A stretch of DNA of 64,000 nt from contig NZ_FYEE01000012.1 in the NCBI RefSeq assembly GCF_900187645.1, positions 62,001-126,000 on the forward strand, in the 5' to 3' direction. Position numbers and translations under genes: made by a program. The DNA is from Pseudomonas sp. Irchel 3E20. Its GTDB lineage: Bacteria; Pseudomonadota; Gammaproteobacteria; Pseudomonadales; Pseudomonadaceae. The number at the start of each line of letters is the position of its first letter. Positions within the stretch are counted from its first letter, which is position 1. Of this stretch, positions 34,579 to 43,087 are shown piece after piece. Below the pieces are notes generated by a model, which saw nothing but the letters and a program-made list of their open reading frames with translations, was not told where the DNA came from and made no database searches.

Positions 34579-34607
34579 AAGGGCTCATCGAAAGGTGGGC
34601 CCTTTTT
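34579..34607 (+). terminator. rho-independent terminator after tRNA-like relic
   Basis: The stem GGGCTCA / TGGGCCC (7 pairs, one G-T) with loop TCGAAAGG is followed by five T. It stands 30 bp after the tRNA-like CCA end, as terminators of real tRNA genes do, which suggests the relic is or was transcribed. Confidence 0.7.
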
Positions 34608-34708
34608 CGTTGTCTGCGATTTTCAAGGCTTTTGCAAAGTCCTCGTTCTTTGCGGTGTATTGCTTGCTTAATCGTCACGCCACTCACTCGTCACTCTGGT
34701 AATCACCC

Positions 34709-36913
34709 ATGGAAATCAAGGTCAACTTTCTCGACAACCTTCGGCTTGAAGCAAAGTTCGATGACTTTACGGTGGTGGCCGACCAGCCTATTCGCTACAA
34801 GGGTGACGGTTCGGCGCCGGGGCCGTTCGATTACTTCCTGGCGTCTTCGGCTCTGTGCGCGGCATATTTTGTGAAGTTGTACTGCCAGACTCGCAATATT
34901 CCCACCGACAACATTCGCTTGTCGCAGAACAACATCGTGGACCCGGAAAACCGCTACAACCAGATTTTCAAGATTCAGGTCGAGTTGCCGGCGGATATAT
35001 CCGCCAAGGACCGCCAGGGTATCTTGCGTTCCATCGACCGTTGCACGGTGAAGAAAGTCGTGCAGACCGGGCCTGAGTTTGTCATTGAAGAAGTAGAGAG
35101 CCTCGACGCCGACGCCCAGGCGTTGCTGATGCCCCATGCCTTGTCAGACAACGGCACCTACATCGTAGGCAAAGACCTGCCGCTGGAGCAGACCATCGCC
35201 AATATGTCGGGGATTCTGGCCGGCCTGGGCATGAAGATTGAAATCGCTTCGTGGCGCAATATCGTGCCCAACGTGTGGTCGCTGCACATCCGCGATGCGC
35301 ATTCGCCCATGTGCTTTACCAACGGCAAGGGCGCGACCAAGGAGGGTGCCTTGGCGTCGGCGTTGGGCGAGTTCATCGAGCGGCTCAACTGCAATTTCTT
35401 CTACAACGATCAGTTCTGGGGCGAAGAGATCGCCCATGCCGAGTTTGTGCATTACCCGGACGAGCGCTGGTTCCAGCCTGGCCGCAAAGATACGTTGCCA
35501 GCGGAAATTCTCGACGAGCACTGTCGCAAAATTTACAACCCCGATGGCGAGTTGCGCGGCTCGCACCTGTACGACACCAACTCGGGCAATATCGAGCGCG
35601 GCATTTGCTCGCTGCCGTTTGTGCGCCAGTCTGATGGCGAAGTGGTGTATTTCCCCTCCAACCTGATCGAAAACCTGTTCCTCAGCAACGGCATGAGTGC
35701 GGGTAATACGCTGGCCGAGGCGCAGGTGCAGTGCCTGTCGGAGATCTTCGAGCGCGCGGTGAAACGCGAAATCCTGGAGGGTGAATTGGCCCTGCCGGAT
35801 GTGCCCCGGGAGGTGCTGGCCAAGTACCCCGGGATTCTCGCCGGCATCCAGGGCCTGGAGGCCCAGGGCTTCCCGGTGTTGGTGAAGGATGCGTCCCTGG
35901 GCGGCGAGTTCCCGGTGATGTGCGTGACCTTGATGAACCCGCGCACGGGCGGTGTGTTTGCCTCATTCGGTGCGCACCCGAGCCTGGAAGTGGCGCTGGA
36001 GCGTAGCCTCACCGAGTTGCTCCAGGGCCGCAGTTTCGAAGGCCTCAATGACCTGCCGCAGCCGACCTTTGAAAGCCAGGCGCTGATGGAGCCGAACAAC
36101 TTTGTCGAGCACTTCATCGATTCCAGCGGTGTGGTGTCGTGGCGCTTCTTCAGCGCCAAGGCGGATTTCGAGTTCGTCGAGTGGGACTTCACCAGCCAGG
36201 GCGAAAACGCCAACGCCGACGAAGCCGCGACCCTGTTTGGCATTCTCGAAGGCCTGGGCAAGCAAGTGTATATGGCGGTGTACGAGCATATCGGCGCCAA
36301 GGCCTGCCGCATCCTGGTGCCGGACTATTCGGAAATCTACCCGGTTGACGATTTGATCTGGGACAACACCAACAAGGCGCTGTTTTTCCGCGAAGACATC
36401 TTGAACCTGCACAGCCTGGACGATGACGCTCTCAAGGCATTGGTCGAGCGCCTGGCGCAAAGCGAACTGGATGATTACACCGACATCACCACGTTGATCG
36501 GCATCGAGTTTGACGACAACACGGCGTGGGGCCAGTTGACCATCCTGGAGCTGAAACTGCTGATTTACCTGGCTTTGCAGCAGTATGAGGAGGCCAAGGA
36601 GTTGGTGGAGATGTTCCTGCAGTACAACGACAACACGGTCGAGCGCGGGCTGTTTTACCAAGCCGTGAATGTGGTGCTGGAAGTGCAGATGGACGACGAG
36701 ATGGACCTGGATGATTACGAGGTCAATTTGCGCCGGATGTTCGGCGACGCGCGGGTGGACGCAGTGATCGGCTCGGTGCAAGGCAGTGTGCGTTTCTACG
36801 GCTTGACGCCGACCAGCATGAAGCTCGAAGGCCTGGACAGGCACCTGCGGCTGATCGACAGCTATAAAAAGCTGCATTCGGCGCGGGCCACTGGGGCGGT
36901 GGTGTCTCGCTAG
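34709..36913 (+). CDS. OsmC-YcaO fusion protein
   Basis: The protein has 734 residues. Residues 1-135 form an OsmC-like domain (RYKGDGSAPGPFDYFLASSA, IDRCTVKKVV). The YcaO domain covers about 170-560, with TNGKGATKEGALASALGEFI, the ATP-site region QVQCLSEIFERAVKREI, and FGAHPSLEVALERSLTELLQ. A helical C-terminal region follows (LALQQYEEAKELVEMFLQYN). YcaO enzymes use ATP to activate amide bonds, but this OsmC-fused subgroup has no proven substrate; E. coli YcaO is linked to RimO-dependent modification of ribosomal protein S12. No peptide-precursor gene is seen nearby. Confidence 0.93.
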   Translation: MEIKVNFLDNLRLEAKFDDFTVVADQPIRYKGDGSAPGPFDYFLASSALCAAYFVKLYCQTRNIPTDNIRLSQNNIVDPENRYNQIFKIQVELPADISAKDRQGILRSIDRCTVKKVVQTGPEFVIEEVESLDADAQALLMPHALSDNGTYIVGKDLPLEQTIANMSGILAGLGMKIEIASWRNIVPNVWSLHIRDAHSPMCFTNGKGATKEGALASALGEFIERLNCNFFYNDQFWGEEIAHAEFVHYPDERWFQPGRKDTLPAEILDEHCRKIYNPDGELRGSHLYDTNSGNIERGICSLPFVRQSDGEVVYFPSNLIENLFLSNGMSAGNTLAEAQVQCLSEIFERAVKREILEGELALPDVPREVLAKYPGILAGIQGLEAQGFPVLVKDASLGGEFPVMCVTLMNPRTGGVFASFGAHPSLEVALERSLTELLQGRSFEGLNDLPQPTFESQALMEPNNFVEHFIDSSGVVSWRFFSAKADFEFVEWDFTSQGENANADEAATLFGILEGLGKQVYMAVYEHIGAKACRILVPDYSEIYPVDDLIWDNTNKALFFREDILNLHSLDDDALKALVERLAQSELDDYTDITTLIGIEFDDNTAWGQLTILELKLLIYLALQQYEEAKELVEMFLQYNDNTVERGLFYQAVNVVLEVQMDDEMDLDDYEVNLRRMFGDARVDAVIGSVQGSVRFYGLTPTSMKLEGLDRHLRLIDSYKKLHSARATGAVVSR

Positions 36914-37080
36914 GCGAGTGGTGGGGCGACTTCCGCCAGTTAAACCACCGAGCCCGTATAAGTCTTCGCTTAATTGATCGGCAATCGGTAGGGCAGGCCT
37001 TCGCCTAGCCCGCGCGGTGCTTTAGTGATCGCCAGCAGCAACCGCCGCGGGTTTAATCAGTGCTTCATTCATAGGGGCAA

Positions 37081-38106
37081 GTGAGGTGCACGTTGGTACA
37101 GCGACGTCAGTTCAGCGGGGCGATGAAGGGTAAGAACCTGCGCTACTTGCACGAGCATGAATGCCAGCCTGGGCAGGCCGCGCGGGCGGGGTTCCTGTTG
37201 CTGGAGCATTTTTCGTTGCCGGCGTTCACTCAGGTCTTGGACACCATCGTCACCGCCAACCTGCTGCGCCCTGAGTTGTTCACCACTAAGACCTTCGGCC
37301 TTGGCCCGGGCGAGGTGGTCAGCGACCTGGGCCTGGTGATCCGCCCGGACGCCTGCCTGGATATGGCCCAGATCGCCACGTTGGATTTGCTGGTGGTCTG
37401 CGGCGGCTACCGCACTGAGCTCAAGGCCGATGACGCGCTGATTGGCCTGTTGCAACGGGCCGGTGAGCAGGGCGTGATGCTGGCAGGCATCTGGAACGGT
37501 GCGTGGTTTTTGGGGCGGGCGGGTTTGTTGGACGGCTATCGCTGCGCGATTCACCCGGAGCATCGGCCTGCGTTGGAAGAGATTGCGCGGTTGACCCAGG
37601 TCACCAGTGAGGCCTTTGTGGTGGACCGCGACCGCTTCACCGCGTCGAGCCCCACGGGGTCGTTCTATATGGCGCTGGAGTGGGTCCGCACCCTGTATGA
37701 CAAGGGGTTGACCGATGGCATCGAAGACATCCTGGCGTTCGAGGCCTCCCGCTATCGGCGCATCAAGCCGGCGCTCAAGGTGTCGGTGAGCGGGCCGCTG
37801 CGTGAGGTGGTCCACCTGATGGATGCCAATCTGGAAGAACCGTTAGAGCTGGAGGCGCTGTGCCTGTACGCGGGCCGCTCGCGGCGCCAGATCGAGCGGC
37901 TGTTCAAGGAGCAACTGGGGGCAACGCCGCAGCGCTATTACATGGATTTGCGCATTACCGAGGCGCGGCGCTTGCTCCAGCACACCACGCTGACGATGGT
38001 CGAGGTGTCGGTGGCTTGCGGGTTTGTCTCGCCCAGCCACTTCAGCAAGTGCTACAGCGCGTACTTTGGCTATCGCCCGTCGAAGGAGGTGCGGCTGGTC
38101 AGGTAA
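37081..38106 (+). CDS. GlxA-family (DJ-1/PfpI + AraC HTH) regulator
   Basis: The protein has about 341 residues. The N-terminal DJ-1/PfpI-like domain spans about 30-190 (GFLLLEHFSLPAFTQVLDT, LLVVCGGYRTELK, GIWNGAWFLGRAGLL). The C-terminal AraC domain has AGRSRRQIERLFKEQLGATP and VSVACGFVSPSHFSKCYSAY. Relatives in Pseudomonas (ArgR, GbdR, CdhR types) control arginine, glycine betaine or carnitine use. Start options are GTG 37081, TTG 37093 (GAGG upstream) and ATG 37123. Target genes are not evident here. Confidence 0.9.
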   Translation: MRCTLVQRRQFSGAMKGKNLRYLHEHECQPGQAARAGFLLLEHFSLPAFTQVLDTIVTANLLRPELFTTKTFGLGPGEVVSDLGLVIRPDACLDMAQIATLDLLVVCGGYRTELKADDALIGLLQRAGEQGVMLAGIWNGAWFLGRAGLLDGYRCAIHPEHRPALEEIARLTQVTSEAFVVDRDRFTASSPTGSFYMALEWVRTLYDKGLTDGIEDILAFEASRYRRIKPALKVSVSGPLREVVHLMDANLEEPLELEALCLYAGRSRRQIERLFKEQLGATPQRYYMDLRITEARRLLQHTTLTMVEVSVACGFVSPSHFSKCYSAYFGYRPSKEVRLVR

Positions 38107-38171
38107 GTGGGGGTTTAGTCTTTTAAATCCATGGGCGTTACACTCGGCCCTCTTCCTGGCTGGGGCCGACC

Positions 38172-38651
38172 ATGCTGATTATTGTTGAAGACGGGACGGG
38201 GCGAGCGGACGCCAACAGCTTCGTGTCGTTGCAACGGCTGGTGTTTTATCGCGATTTCTACGGTTTTCTCATTCCGGCGACCGAGAACGAGCAAAAAGCG
38301 CTGTTGCTACGGGCCGCGCAGGACATCAACGCACGGCAGTGGAAGGGCACCCAGACCCACGAAGCCCAAGCCATGGCCTGGCCGCGTCGCGGCTGTGTGG
38401 TGGGTGGGCAATTGCTGGCCGCCAACACGGTGCCCTTGGAAATCGAATGGGGGCAGTTGCGCCTGGTCGTGGAGTTGTATGCCGCCGAGCATGGCATGGG
38501 CGTGCCGGACCCGGCATTCAGTGTCGATGAGGGCGCGCCGCTGCTGCGCCCCGACCCCGGCGCGATGATGCGCCCAGCGCCTTATGCGCCGAGCCGTGCG
38601 CAGTTTGCCGATTACCTGGTCAGGCGCGGGCTGACGGTTGTGCAGGGGTAA
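38172..38651 (+). CDS. DnaT-like ssDNA-binding family protein (phage-type)
   Basis: The protein has 159 residues. It matches the small phage-associated family annotated as DnaT-like single-stranded DNA-binding proteins: MLIIVEDGTGRADANSFVSL, LRAAQDINARQWKGTQTHEA, then a proline-rich C-terminus. In phages such genes lie near head-tail genes; here it stands alone, so it may be a domesticated phage gene. Its end overlaps the convergent kinase gene by 32 bp. Confidence 0.75.
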   Translation: MLIIVEDGTGRADANSFVSLQRLVFYRDFYGFLIPATENEQKALLLRAAQDINARQWKGTQTHEAQAMAWPRRGCVVGGQLLAANTVPLEIEWGQLRLVVELYAAEHGMGVPDPAFSVDEGAPLLRPDPGAMMRPAPYAPSRAQFADYLVRRGLTVVQG

Positions 38652-39486
38652 TGTCCAGTTCGCCTTCAAGGAAGATCCTGCGCCGCGTCTTGTGGCTGAG
38701 GGCCATGTGCTTGCAGGCACGGTAAATGGGCTCGAAGGCGGCTGCGTCAACCTCCGGGCGTTGTTGCAGGAAACCGGCGACCAGCGCGTCGTAGCTCGCT
38801 TCGTCGATAAACTGGCTCAGTTCCTTGCGGTACAGAAAGCCCAGTTGTAGCCCCAGGGTCTGTGCATTGAAGCGCGAGGGGTAGGTGAAGACATTCTCCA
38901 TGTCGATCACCCGCATGGCACCCTCTGCGGCCTCGGGGACCATGATGTTCGCCACCCACAGATCCAGGTGAATCAGGTTGCGGCTGTGCATGTCCATGAG
39001 CAGGTTCATGCAACCTGAGATGAACTCGGCCGTGCGCTGCGGATGTTTGCGCAGCCATTGCAGGCCATTGACGTGTCCGTCGAGGTATTCGGTCAGCAGC
39101 ACGAATTCACGCACGATGCCGAACCTGGGTTTGACCATGCCAAAACCCACGACCTGGGCGGTCTTCATGCCACGCTGGGCGGCAATCAGGGTGTTCATCA
39201 ATTCTTCCAGCGGCCAATCGAATCGCCCTGAACGCTTAGGGCGCCCCAGAGTGACGCGCAGGCGTTTGGGCAGCGTCTTGACTCGCTGTACCTTCATGAA
39301 CACTTTGTTGTGATCGTCGCCCACGGGTTGGCTGACACGTTTGGGGCGGTCTTGGAAATGGGGCTCGATCAACTTGGTGATAGCGTCGAGTAACGACCTG
39401 TTGGGTAGGTGCGAGAAACTCAAGGACGCCTTAGCGACACGGTGGCAAAGAGGAAATGCAGCTCTGGCGGCTTTAAGCGACGGCAC
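38620..39486 (-). CDS. lipopolysaccharide-kinase-like (WaaP/InaA family) protein
   Basis: The protein has 288 residues and is a eukaryotic-kinase-like fold of the Kdo/WaaP type. The catalytic loop reads NLIHLDLWVANIMV, with the metal-binding VIDMENVF after it and an N-lobe with KVFMKVQRVKTLPKRL. Relatives phosphorylate LPS core sugars. The start is likely GTG 39486 with AGGAT upstream. It is not in a visible LPS cluster. It overlaps the DnaT-like gene tail to tail. Confidence 0.85.
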   Translation of the reverse strand: MPSLKAARAAFPLCHRVAKASLSFSHLPNRSLLDAITKLIEPHFQDRPKRVSQPVGDDHNKVFMKVQRVKTLPKRLRVTLGRPKRSGRFDWPLEELMNTLIAAQRGMKTAQVVGFGMVKPRFGIVREFVLLTEYLDGHVNGLQWLRKHPQRTAEFISGCMNLLMDMHSRNLIHLDLWVANIMVPEAAEGAMRVIDMENVFTYPSRFNAQTLGLQLGFLYRKELSQFIDEASYDALVAGFLQQRPEVDAAAFEPIYRACKHMALSHKTRRRIFLEGELDITPAQPSARA

Positions 39487-39815
39487 TGGGCATCCTGCCT
39501 TTTTGTTGTGAATCGCGGCATATTGCCATCGGGTGGATCCAATTTCTAGAGCTATCTGTCAGTTTTTTCTGTGTCGTAAGTAAGAGGTCAGGCCCGTGTC
39601 CATTGAGGTTCGCAGCTTTCAACGTCTTGCTTGGCTGTCTGTTTCGCGACTGCGGTTTTTACTGCCCTCAAGCACGTGCTATCGCCATGGTGCAGCAGGC
39701 AGATGGGAAGCAGGGCGGGTTGCTTTCGGTGGGGCGGTGTGGGGGAAGAGGAAGGCTTGCAGGTATTTCGCCAGCCATTGCAGAGGACAAAGGGCTGGCG
39801 ATGACTCGTTCGGGC
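39487..39815. other. intergenic stretch between kinase and rsmE genes
   Basis: About 330 bp lie between the start of the kinase gene and the end of rsmE, both on the minus strand. I see no RNA gene, repeat or convincing ORF. The promoter of the kinase gene should lie near 39500-39600. Confidence 0.4.
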
Positions 39816-40010
39816 TCAGGGGGTTTCGCGTTTGTCTGGTGCGGTCAAACCGGCCTGGATGCGTTGGTAGATTTCTTCACGATGCACGGCGACGTCTTTC
39901 GGAGCGTTGATGCCGATCCGGACCTGTTGGCCGCTGACGCCCAGGATGGTGATCGTAATGTCATCACCGATATTTATGCTTTCACCGACTTTGCGAGTGA
40001 GTATCAGCAT
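39816..40010 (-). CDS. rsmE: CsrA-family RNA-binding regulator RsmE
   Basis: The protein has 64 residues. The CsrA signature [20 protein letters not shown] is followed by [20 protein letters not shown], with the RNA-contacting L4 and R44-type residues in place. The variant tail [17 protein letters not shown] matches RsmE rather than RsmA of P. fluorescens. It represses translation by binding GGA motifs near start codons and is titrated by the RsmX/Y/Z RNAs of the Gac/Rsm cascade. I chose the ATG at 40010, with AAGGAGA upstream; an in-frame start at 40040 is longer than the family. Confidence 0.92.
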
Positions 40011-40260
40011 GATCTTCTCCTTGATTGCTTGGTAGGGCACCTGATTCAGATAATGCAGATGTCGGTAGTATGGATGGATAACGGCGCAGTGCCACTGTTT
40101 GAGTGCCTCTTTCTGACGCGTAGGCGCGGTATAAATTCCCGAGGCGTAACTATACAGAGGCGATAAACATCATTCCTGTTGTTTTGCGTCTGTTTTGCGG
40201 CGTTCATTGGCGAGCATGGGTGATAAAATCGCCGCTTTTGCCAGGTAGAAGGAGTGGGGT

Positions 40261-40620
40261 GTGCGCAAATTGGCGTTGGTAGTGGGTGTATTGGCCTTGG
40301 CGGGCTGCGGGCAGGGCAACGACCATCCAGGCTCCAGCAAGCCCGCGACGCCTGCTCAGATAGCTGCGGCGGCCCCGCAATGGGATCTTCAAGTCCAGGG
40401 CCAAACCCCGCAAGCGGTGAGCGATGTGGCGGCCTGGCTGATCGAGCACGGCTTCAGCACTTACATCGCTAACGACGGTGGCAAGACGCGAATCCTGGTC
40501 GGCCCCTTCGCTACCAAGGCCGAGGCCGAGGCCAAGCAGGCTTTGCTGGTAGAGAAGCTGGCCACCGCTAAAAAGCGCAGCATTGAATCCTTTGTGGTCG
40601 AGCACGTTCCAGCCTCCTGA
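40261..40620 (+). CDS. SPOR-domain lipoprotein
   Basis: The protein has 119 residues. It starts at GTG 40261, six bases after AAGGAG. The signal peptide ends in the lipobox LALAGC, so it should be a lipoprotein. The C-terminal SPOR domain (VQGQTPQAVSDVAAWLIEHG, KTRILVGPFATKAEAEAKQA) binds denuded peptidoglycan glycans, usually at the division site. It is convergent with endA. Confidence 0.88.
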   Translation: MRKLALVVGVLALAGCGQGNDHPGSSKPATPAQIAAAAPQWDLQVQGQTPQAVSDVAAWLIEHGFSTYIANDGGKTRILVGPFATKAEAEAKQALLVEKLATAKKRSIESFVVEHVPAS

Positions 40621-40626
40621 GGCTCG

Positions 40627-41316
40627 TCAGCCGCAGGCTTTCATATCCACCGGCCCGACAAATTCATTGCCACGCCCCATGACGCAGGCCACGGTTTGGT
40701 TGCGTTGGCGTTCCCAACTCTGCACCGGGTAGGTCTTGTTCCAGGCTTCATAAAGTTGGCGGTCCTGCTTGGACAGACGCAAACCGTACTGCTTGCTCAT
40801 ATAAAAGTAGGTGCGGGCGATCATGCCGCGGATCGAGGGCCGTGGCATGACTTTCTTGGCCTTGAAGTCCACTTGGGTCAGGCATGAGCCGTACTGGCCA
40901 CTCTGCACCGGCAACCAGCCGAAGCTGAAATTGCTGCGATCACCATTCACCTCACCGATGCTGGGGACCAGGTTGTGCAGGTCCGCCTCTGCTTTTTGGT
41001 AGGAGGGGTCATGGCGCGTGCAGTTCTTGCGCCCGCCGCTTTGCCAGCATTGGCGTTGATGGCCGATCTGCCAGGCCGGGACGATGTGTTCCCATTCGAT
41101 GCGCGCGGCGCGGTTAGCGTTTTTGCGCGGCACGTACCCGCATGCTGCAAGGTTGACGCGATTGCCGGTGTACTTGCAGCCGCAATAGAACTCGGTGGAT
41201 TGAGGGGCGTAGAGCTTCCACGCAACCTTCTTCGCTTCACTGAATGTGCGCGGAGCCTGGGCATGGGCGGTGAAAGTGGCGAGGAGGCAAAGCAAGGCGA
41301 ACAGGCGGGCAATCAT
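40627..41316 (-). CDS. endA: secreted endonuclease I (EndA)
   Basis: The protein has 229 residues. The signal peptide is MIARLFALLCLLATFTAHA. The endonuclease I core includes RIEWEHIVPAWQIGHQRQCW, ADLHNLVPSIGEVNGDRSNF and paired cysteines. It cleaves double-stranded DNA in the periplasm or outside; P. aeruginosa EndA degrades matrix DNA during biofilm dispersal. The ATG at 41316 lies four bases after the stop of the DUF1654 gene, so both share the LexA-boxed promoter and the nuclease is probably damage-inducible; that is inference. Confidence 0.92.
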   Translation of the reverse strand: MIARLFALLCLLATFTAHAQAPRTFSEAKKVAWKLYAPQSTEFYCGCKYTGNRVNLAACGYVPRKNANRAARIEWEHIVPAWQIGHQRQCWQSGGRKNCTRHDPSYQKAEADLHNLVPSIGEVNGDRSNFSFGWLPVQSGQYGSCLTQVDFKAKKVMPRPSIRGMIARTYFYMSKQYGLRLSKQDRQLYEAWNKTYPVQSWERQRNQTVACVMGRGNEFVGPVDMKACG

Positions 41317-41320
41317 TGAC

Positions 41321-41566
41321 TCAATCTTCCTTCGGCACAGTCCAGAAAACATGCACGCCACCGTCATCGCGGTGAGCGAGGGTGACGTTGTCGTTTTCGT
41401 CGATCTCGTCGAGCAGCTGTTCCCACAACTCCATGGGCTCATCGGCAAGGCGAAAGATCAGGGCAGTCTTGGCCCTCTGTGCGGCAGGGGCATTGATGAT
41501 GGCTTGGATACGCAGGCCCAAGCGCTCGTAGGCGCTGGGTGCGGGAGTCTCTGGAGTTTTCGCCAC
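41321..41566 (-). CDS. DUF1654 family protein
   Basis: The protein has 81 residues, starting at GTG 41566, with AAGGAT about seven bases upstream. It matches the Pseudomonas DUF1654 family (YERLGLRIQAIINAPAAQRA, ALIFRLADEPMELWEQLLDE, VFWTVPKED). Its function is unknown. A LexA box overlaps its promoter, so it is probably an SOS gene, and it is coupled to endA. Confidence 0.85.
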   Translation of the reverse strand: MAKTPETPAPSAYERLGLRIQAIINAPAAQRAKTALIFRLADEPMELWEQLLDEIDENDNVTLAHRDDGGVHVFWTVPKED

Positions 41567-41584
41567 GGGATGATCCTTATTAAG

Positions 41585-41600
41585 CTGTACGCACATACAG
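41585..41600 (-). promoter_or_regulatory. LexA box overlapping promoter of DUF1654-endA
   Basis: CTGTACGCACATACAG fits the CTGT-N8-ACAG LexA consensus exactly. On the minus strand a promoter can be read with -35 TTGCGA (41620-41625), a 17-bp spacer and -10 TACTGT (41597-41602), so the box overlaps the -10 element, as at classical SOS promoters. It stands 18 bp before the GTG start. Confidence 0.75.
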
Positions 41601-41717
41601 TATTTAACTGTAGGATTTTTCGCAACTGCTTAAAATTCAAGAAGATCCTGTGACAGCGCTTTTTAACGCTTGCTGCATATGAGGAATTTTTTTTGTGTGG
41701 CGAGGGGGAGTGCAGGA

Positions 41718-41741
41718 CTGCCCGCCAAGGCAGGCGGGCAG
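41718..41741. terminator. inverted repeat, terminator-like
   Basis: A perfect 9-bp stem CTGCCCGCC / GGCGGGCAG has loop AAGGCA. There is no T run on either side, so termination would be weak. It lies downstream of ansB on its strand. Confidence 0.4.
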
Positions 41742-41774
41742 AGAGCCCGGCCTGGAGGGGCCGGGGCAGGCGTA

Positions 41775-42863
41775 TCAGTATTCCCAGAACATCCGTTGCA
41801 ACTCTTTGCTATCGGACGTCTTGGTCAGTGCCACCATCGCCAGGATGCGGGCCTTTTGTGGGTTCAGGTCATGGGCGACCACCCAGTCGTACTTGTCGTC
41901 AGGCTGTTCGGCGTTGCGCAGTACGAAACCGCCAGCGTTTACGTGGGAAGAACGAATGATCTGCACGCCATCCTTGCGCAGCGCTTGCAGGGTAGGCACC
42001 ACGCGGGAAGAGACCGAGCCGTTGCCGGTGCCGGCATGGATGATCGCCTTGGCGCCGGACTGGGCCAGAGCCTTGTAGGCTGTATCGTTGACGTTGCCGT
42101 AGGAATAGGCGATTTCAACGTCAGGCAGGCTCTTGATGGTCTTGATGTCGAACTCGGAATCCATGGTGTGGCGCTTGGCGGGCAAGCGGAACCAGTAGGA
42201 TTTGCCTTCCACGACCATACCCATCGGGCCCCAGGCGCTTTTGAACGCTTCGGTCTTGATGTTAATCATCTTGCTGACATCGCGGCCCGACTGGATCTCG
42301 TCGTTCATGGTGACCAACACGCCCTTGCCGCGGGCCTCTTTGCTGCCGGCAACGGCGACGGCGTTATACAGGTTGAGCATGCCATCGGCCGACATGGCGG
42401 TGCCAGGGCGCATCGACCCTACGACAACGATGGGCTTGTCGGTTTTTTCCACGAGGTTGAGGAAGTACGCGGTTTCTTCCAGGGTGTCGGTGCCGTGGGT
42501 GATGACAATCCCATCGACGTCCTTGCTGTCGGCCAGTTCGGCAACGCGGCGGCCCAGTTGCAGCAGGTTTTCATTGGTGATGCTTTCGGAAGCGATCTGC
42601 ATGACCTGTTCGCCACGCACGTTGGCCAGTTGGCTCAGCTGCGGCACGGCGGCGATCAGTTGCTCGATGCCGACCTTAGCCGCTTGGTAGGTCGCGCTGT
42701 TGGCGGCACTGGCGCCGGCGCCGGCAATGGTGCCGCCGGTGGCGAGAACGACCACGTTAGCCAATTTTTGCTGGGTTTCGACTTCTTTGGCTTGCAGTGC
42801 CGTCGGGAGTAGCAGGAGCAGGGCCAAGGCGCCCGGAATAAAGGTGTTGAAGGCAGGTTTCAT
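41775..42863 (-). CDS. ansB: periplasmic glutaminase-asparaginase
   Basis: The protein has 362 residues and a signal peptide ending near LQAKE. Type II asparaginase motifs are present: VVVLATGGTIAGAG with the first catalytic Thr, and VITHGTDTLEETAYFL with the second Thr, Asp pair. It hydrolyses glutamine and asparagine to the acids and ammonia in the periplasm, feeding acidic amino acid uptake. A sigma54-type promoter and an upstream TTCGG-N4-CCGAA palindrome match the known control of the P. putida ansB gene by the AauRS two-component system. Confidence 0.95.
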   Translation of the reverse strand: MKPAFNTFIPGALALLLLLPTALQAKEVETQQKLANVVVLATGGTIAGAGASAANSATYQAAKVGIEQLIAAVPQLSQLANVRGEQVMQIASESITNENLLQLGRRVAELADSKDVDGIVITHGTDTLEETAYFLNLVEKTDKPIVVVGSMRPGTAMSADGMLNLYNAVAVAGSKEARGKGVLVTMNDEIQSGRDVSKMINIKTEAFKSAWGPMGMVVEGKSYWFRLPAKRHTMDSEFDIKTIKSLPDVEIAYSYGNVNDTAYKALAQSGAKAIIHAGTGNGSVSSRVVPTLQALRKDGVQIIRSSHVNAGGFVLRNAEQPDDKYDWVVAHDLNPQKARILAMVALTKTSDSKELQRMFWEY

Positions 42864-42953
42864 TGTTTTTCTCTCTTGTAGTGATGACGGTGCGATTCAG
42901 TTCACCTAGAAACGCCCCCAGGCAGGTCTGAATGCGCCGGGGTGATAGAGAAA

Positions 42954-42970
42954 AGCAGGATCTGTACCAA
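42954..42970 (-). promoter_or_regulatory. sigma54-type (-24/-12) promoter of ansB
   Basis: On the minus strand TTGGTACAGATCCTGCT keeps the invariant GG and GC with exactly 10 bp between them. It differs from TGGCAC-N5-TTGC at two or three less strict positions. It lies about 90 bp upstream of the ansB start. The rest of 42971-43196 is AT-rich and has no gene. Confidence 0.55.
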
Positions 42971-43073
42971 GATACGTTTATTTGGAATGCTGTGTAATTG
43001 CTTGATTATGTTTGTCTTTTATTATTTTTTGTTTATGAAGTGTCCGGATTTCCGACGGTGGATATTTTTTCCG

Positions 43074-43087
43074 TTCGGTTGACCGAA
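43074..43087. promoter_or_regulatory. TTCGG-N4-CCGAA palindrome, candidate AauR site
   Basis: TTCGG-TTGA-CCGAA is a perfect inverted repeat. It matches the motif I recall for the AauR activator of acidic amino acid genes in P. putida. It lies about 105 bp upstream of the -24 element, a normal distance for a sigma54 enhancer site. Confidence 0.6.

Noticed and set aside
34475..34687. Minus-strand ORF containing RLDSNQRP
   Set aside because: That string is a known artefact of translating the complement of tRNA T-arms; it supports the tRNA-like reading instead.
39534..39556. BamHI/XbaI-like string resembling a cloning-vector polylinker
   Set aside because: Only two six-base sites close together; the bases between and around do not match vector sequence, so chance is more likely.
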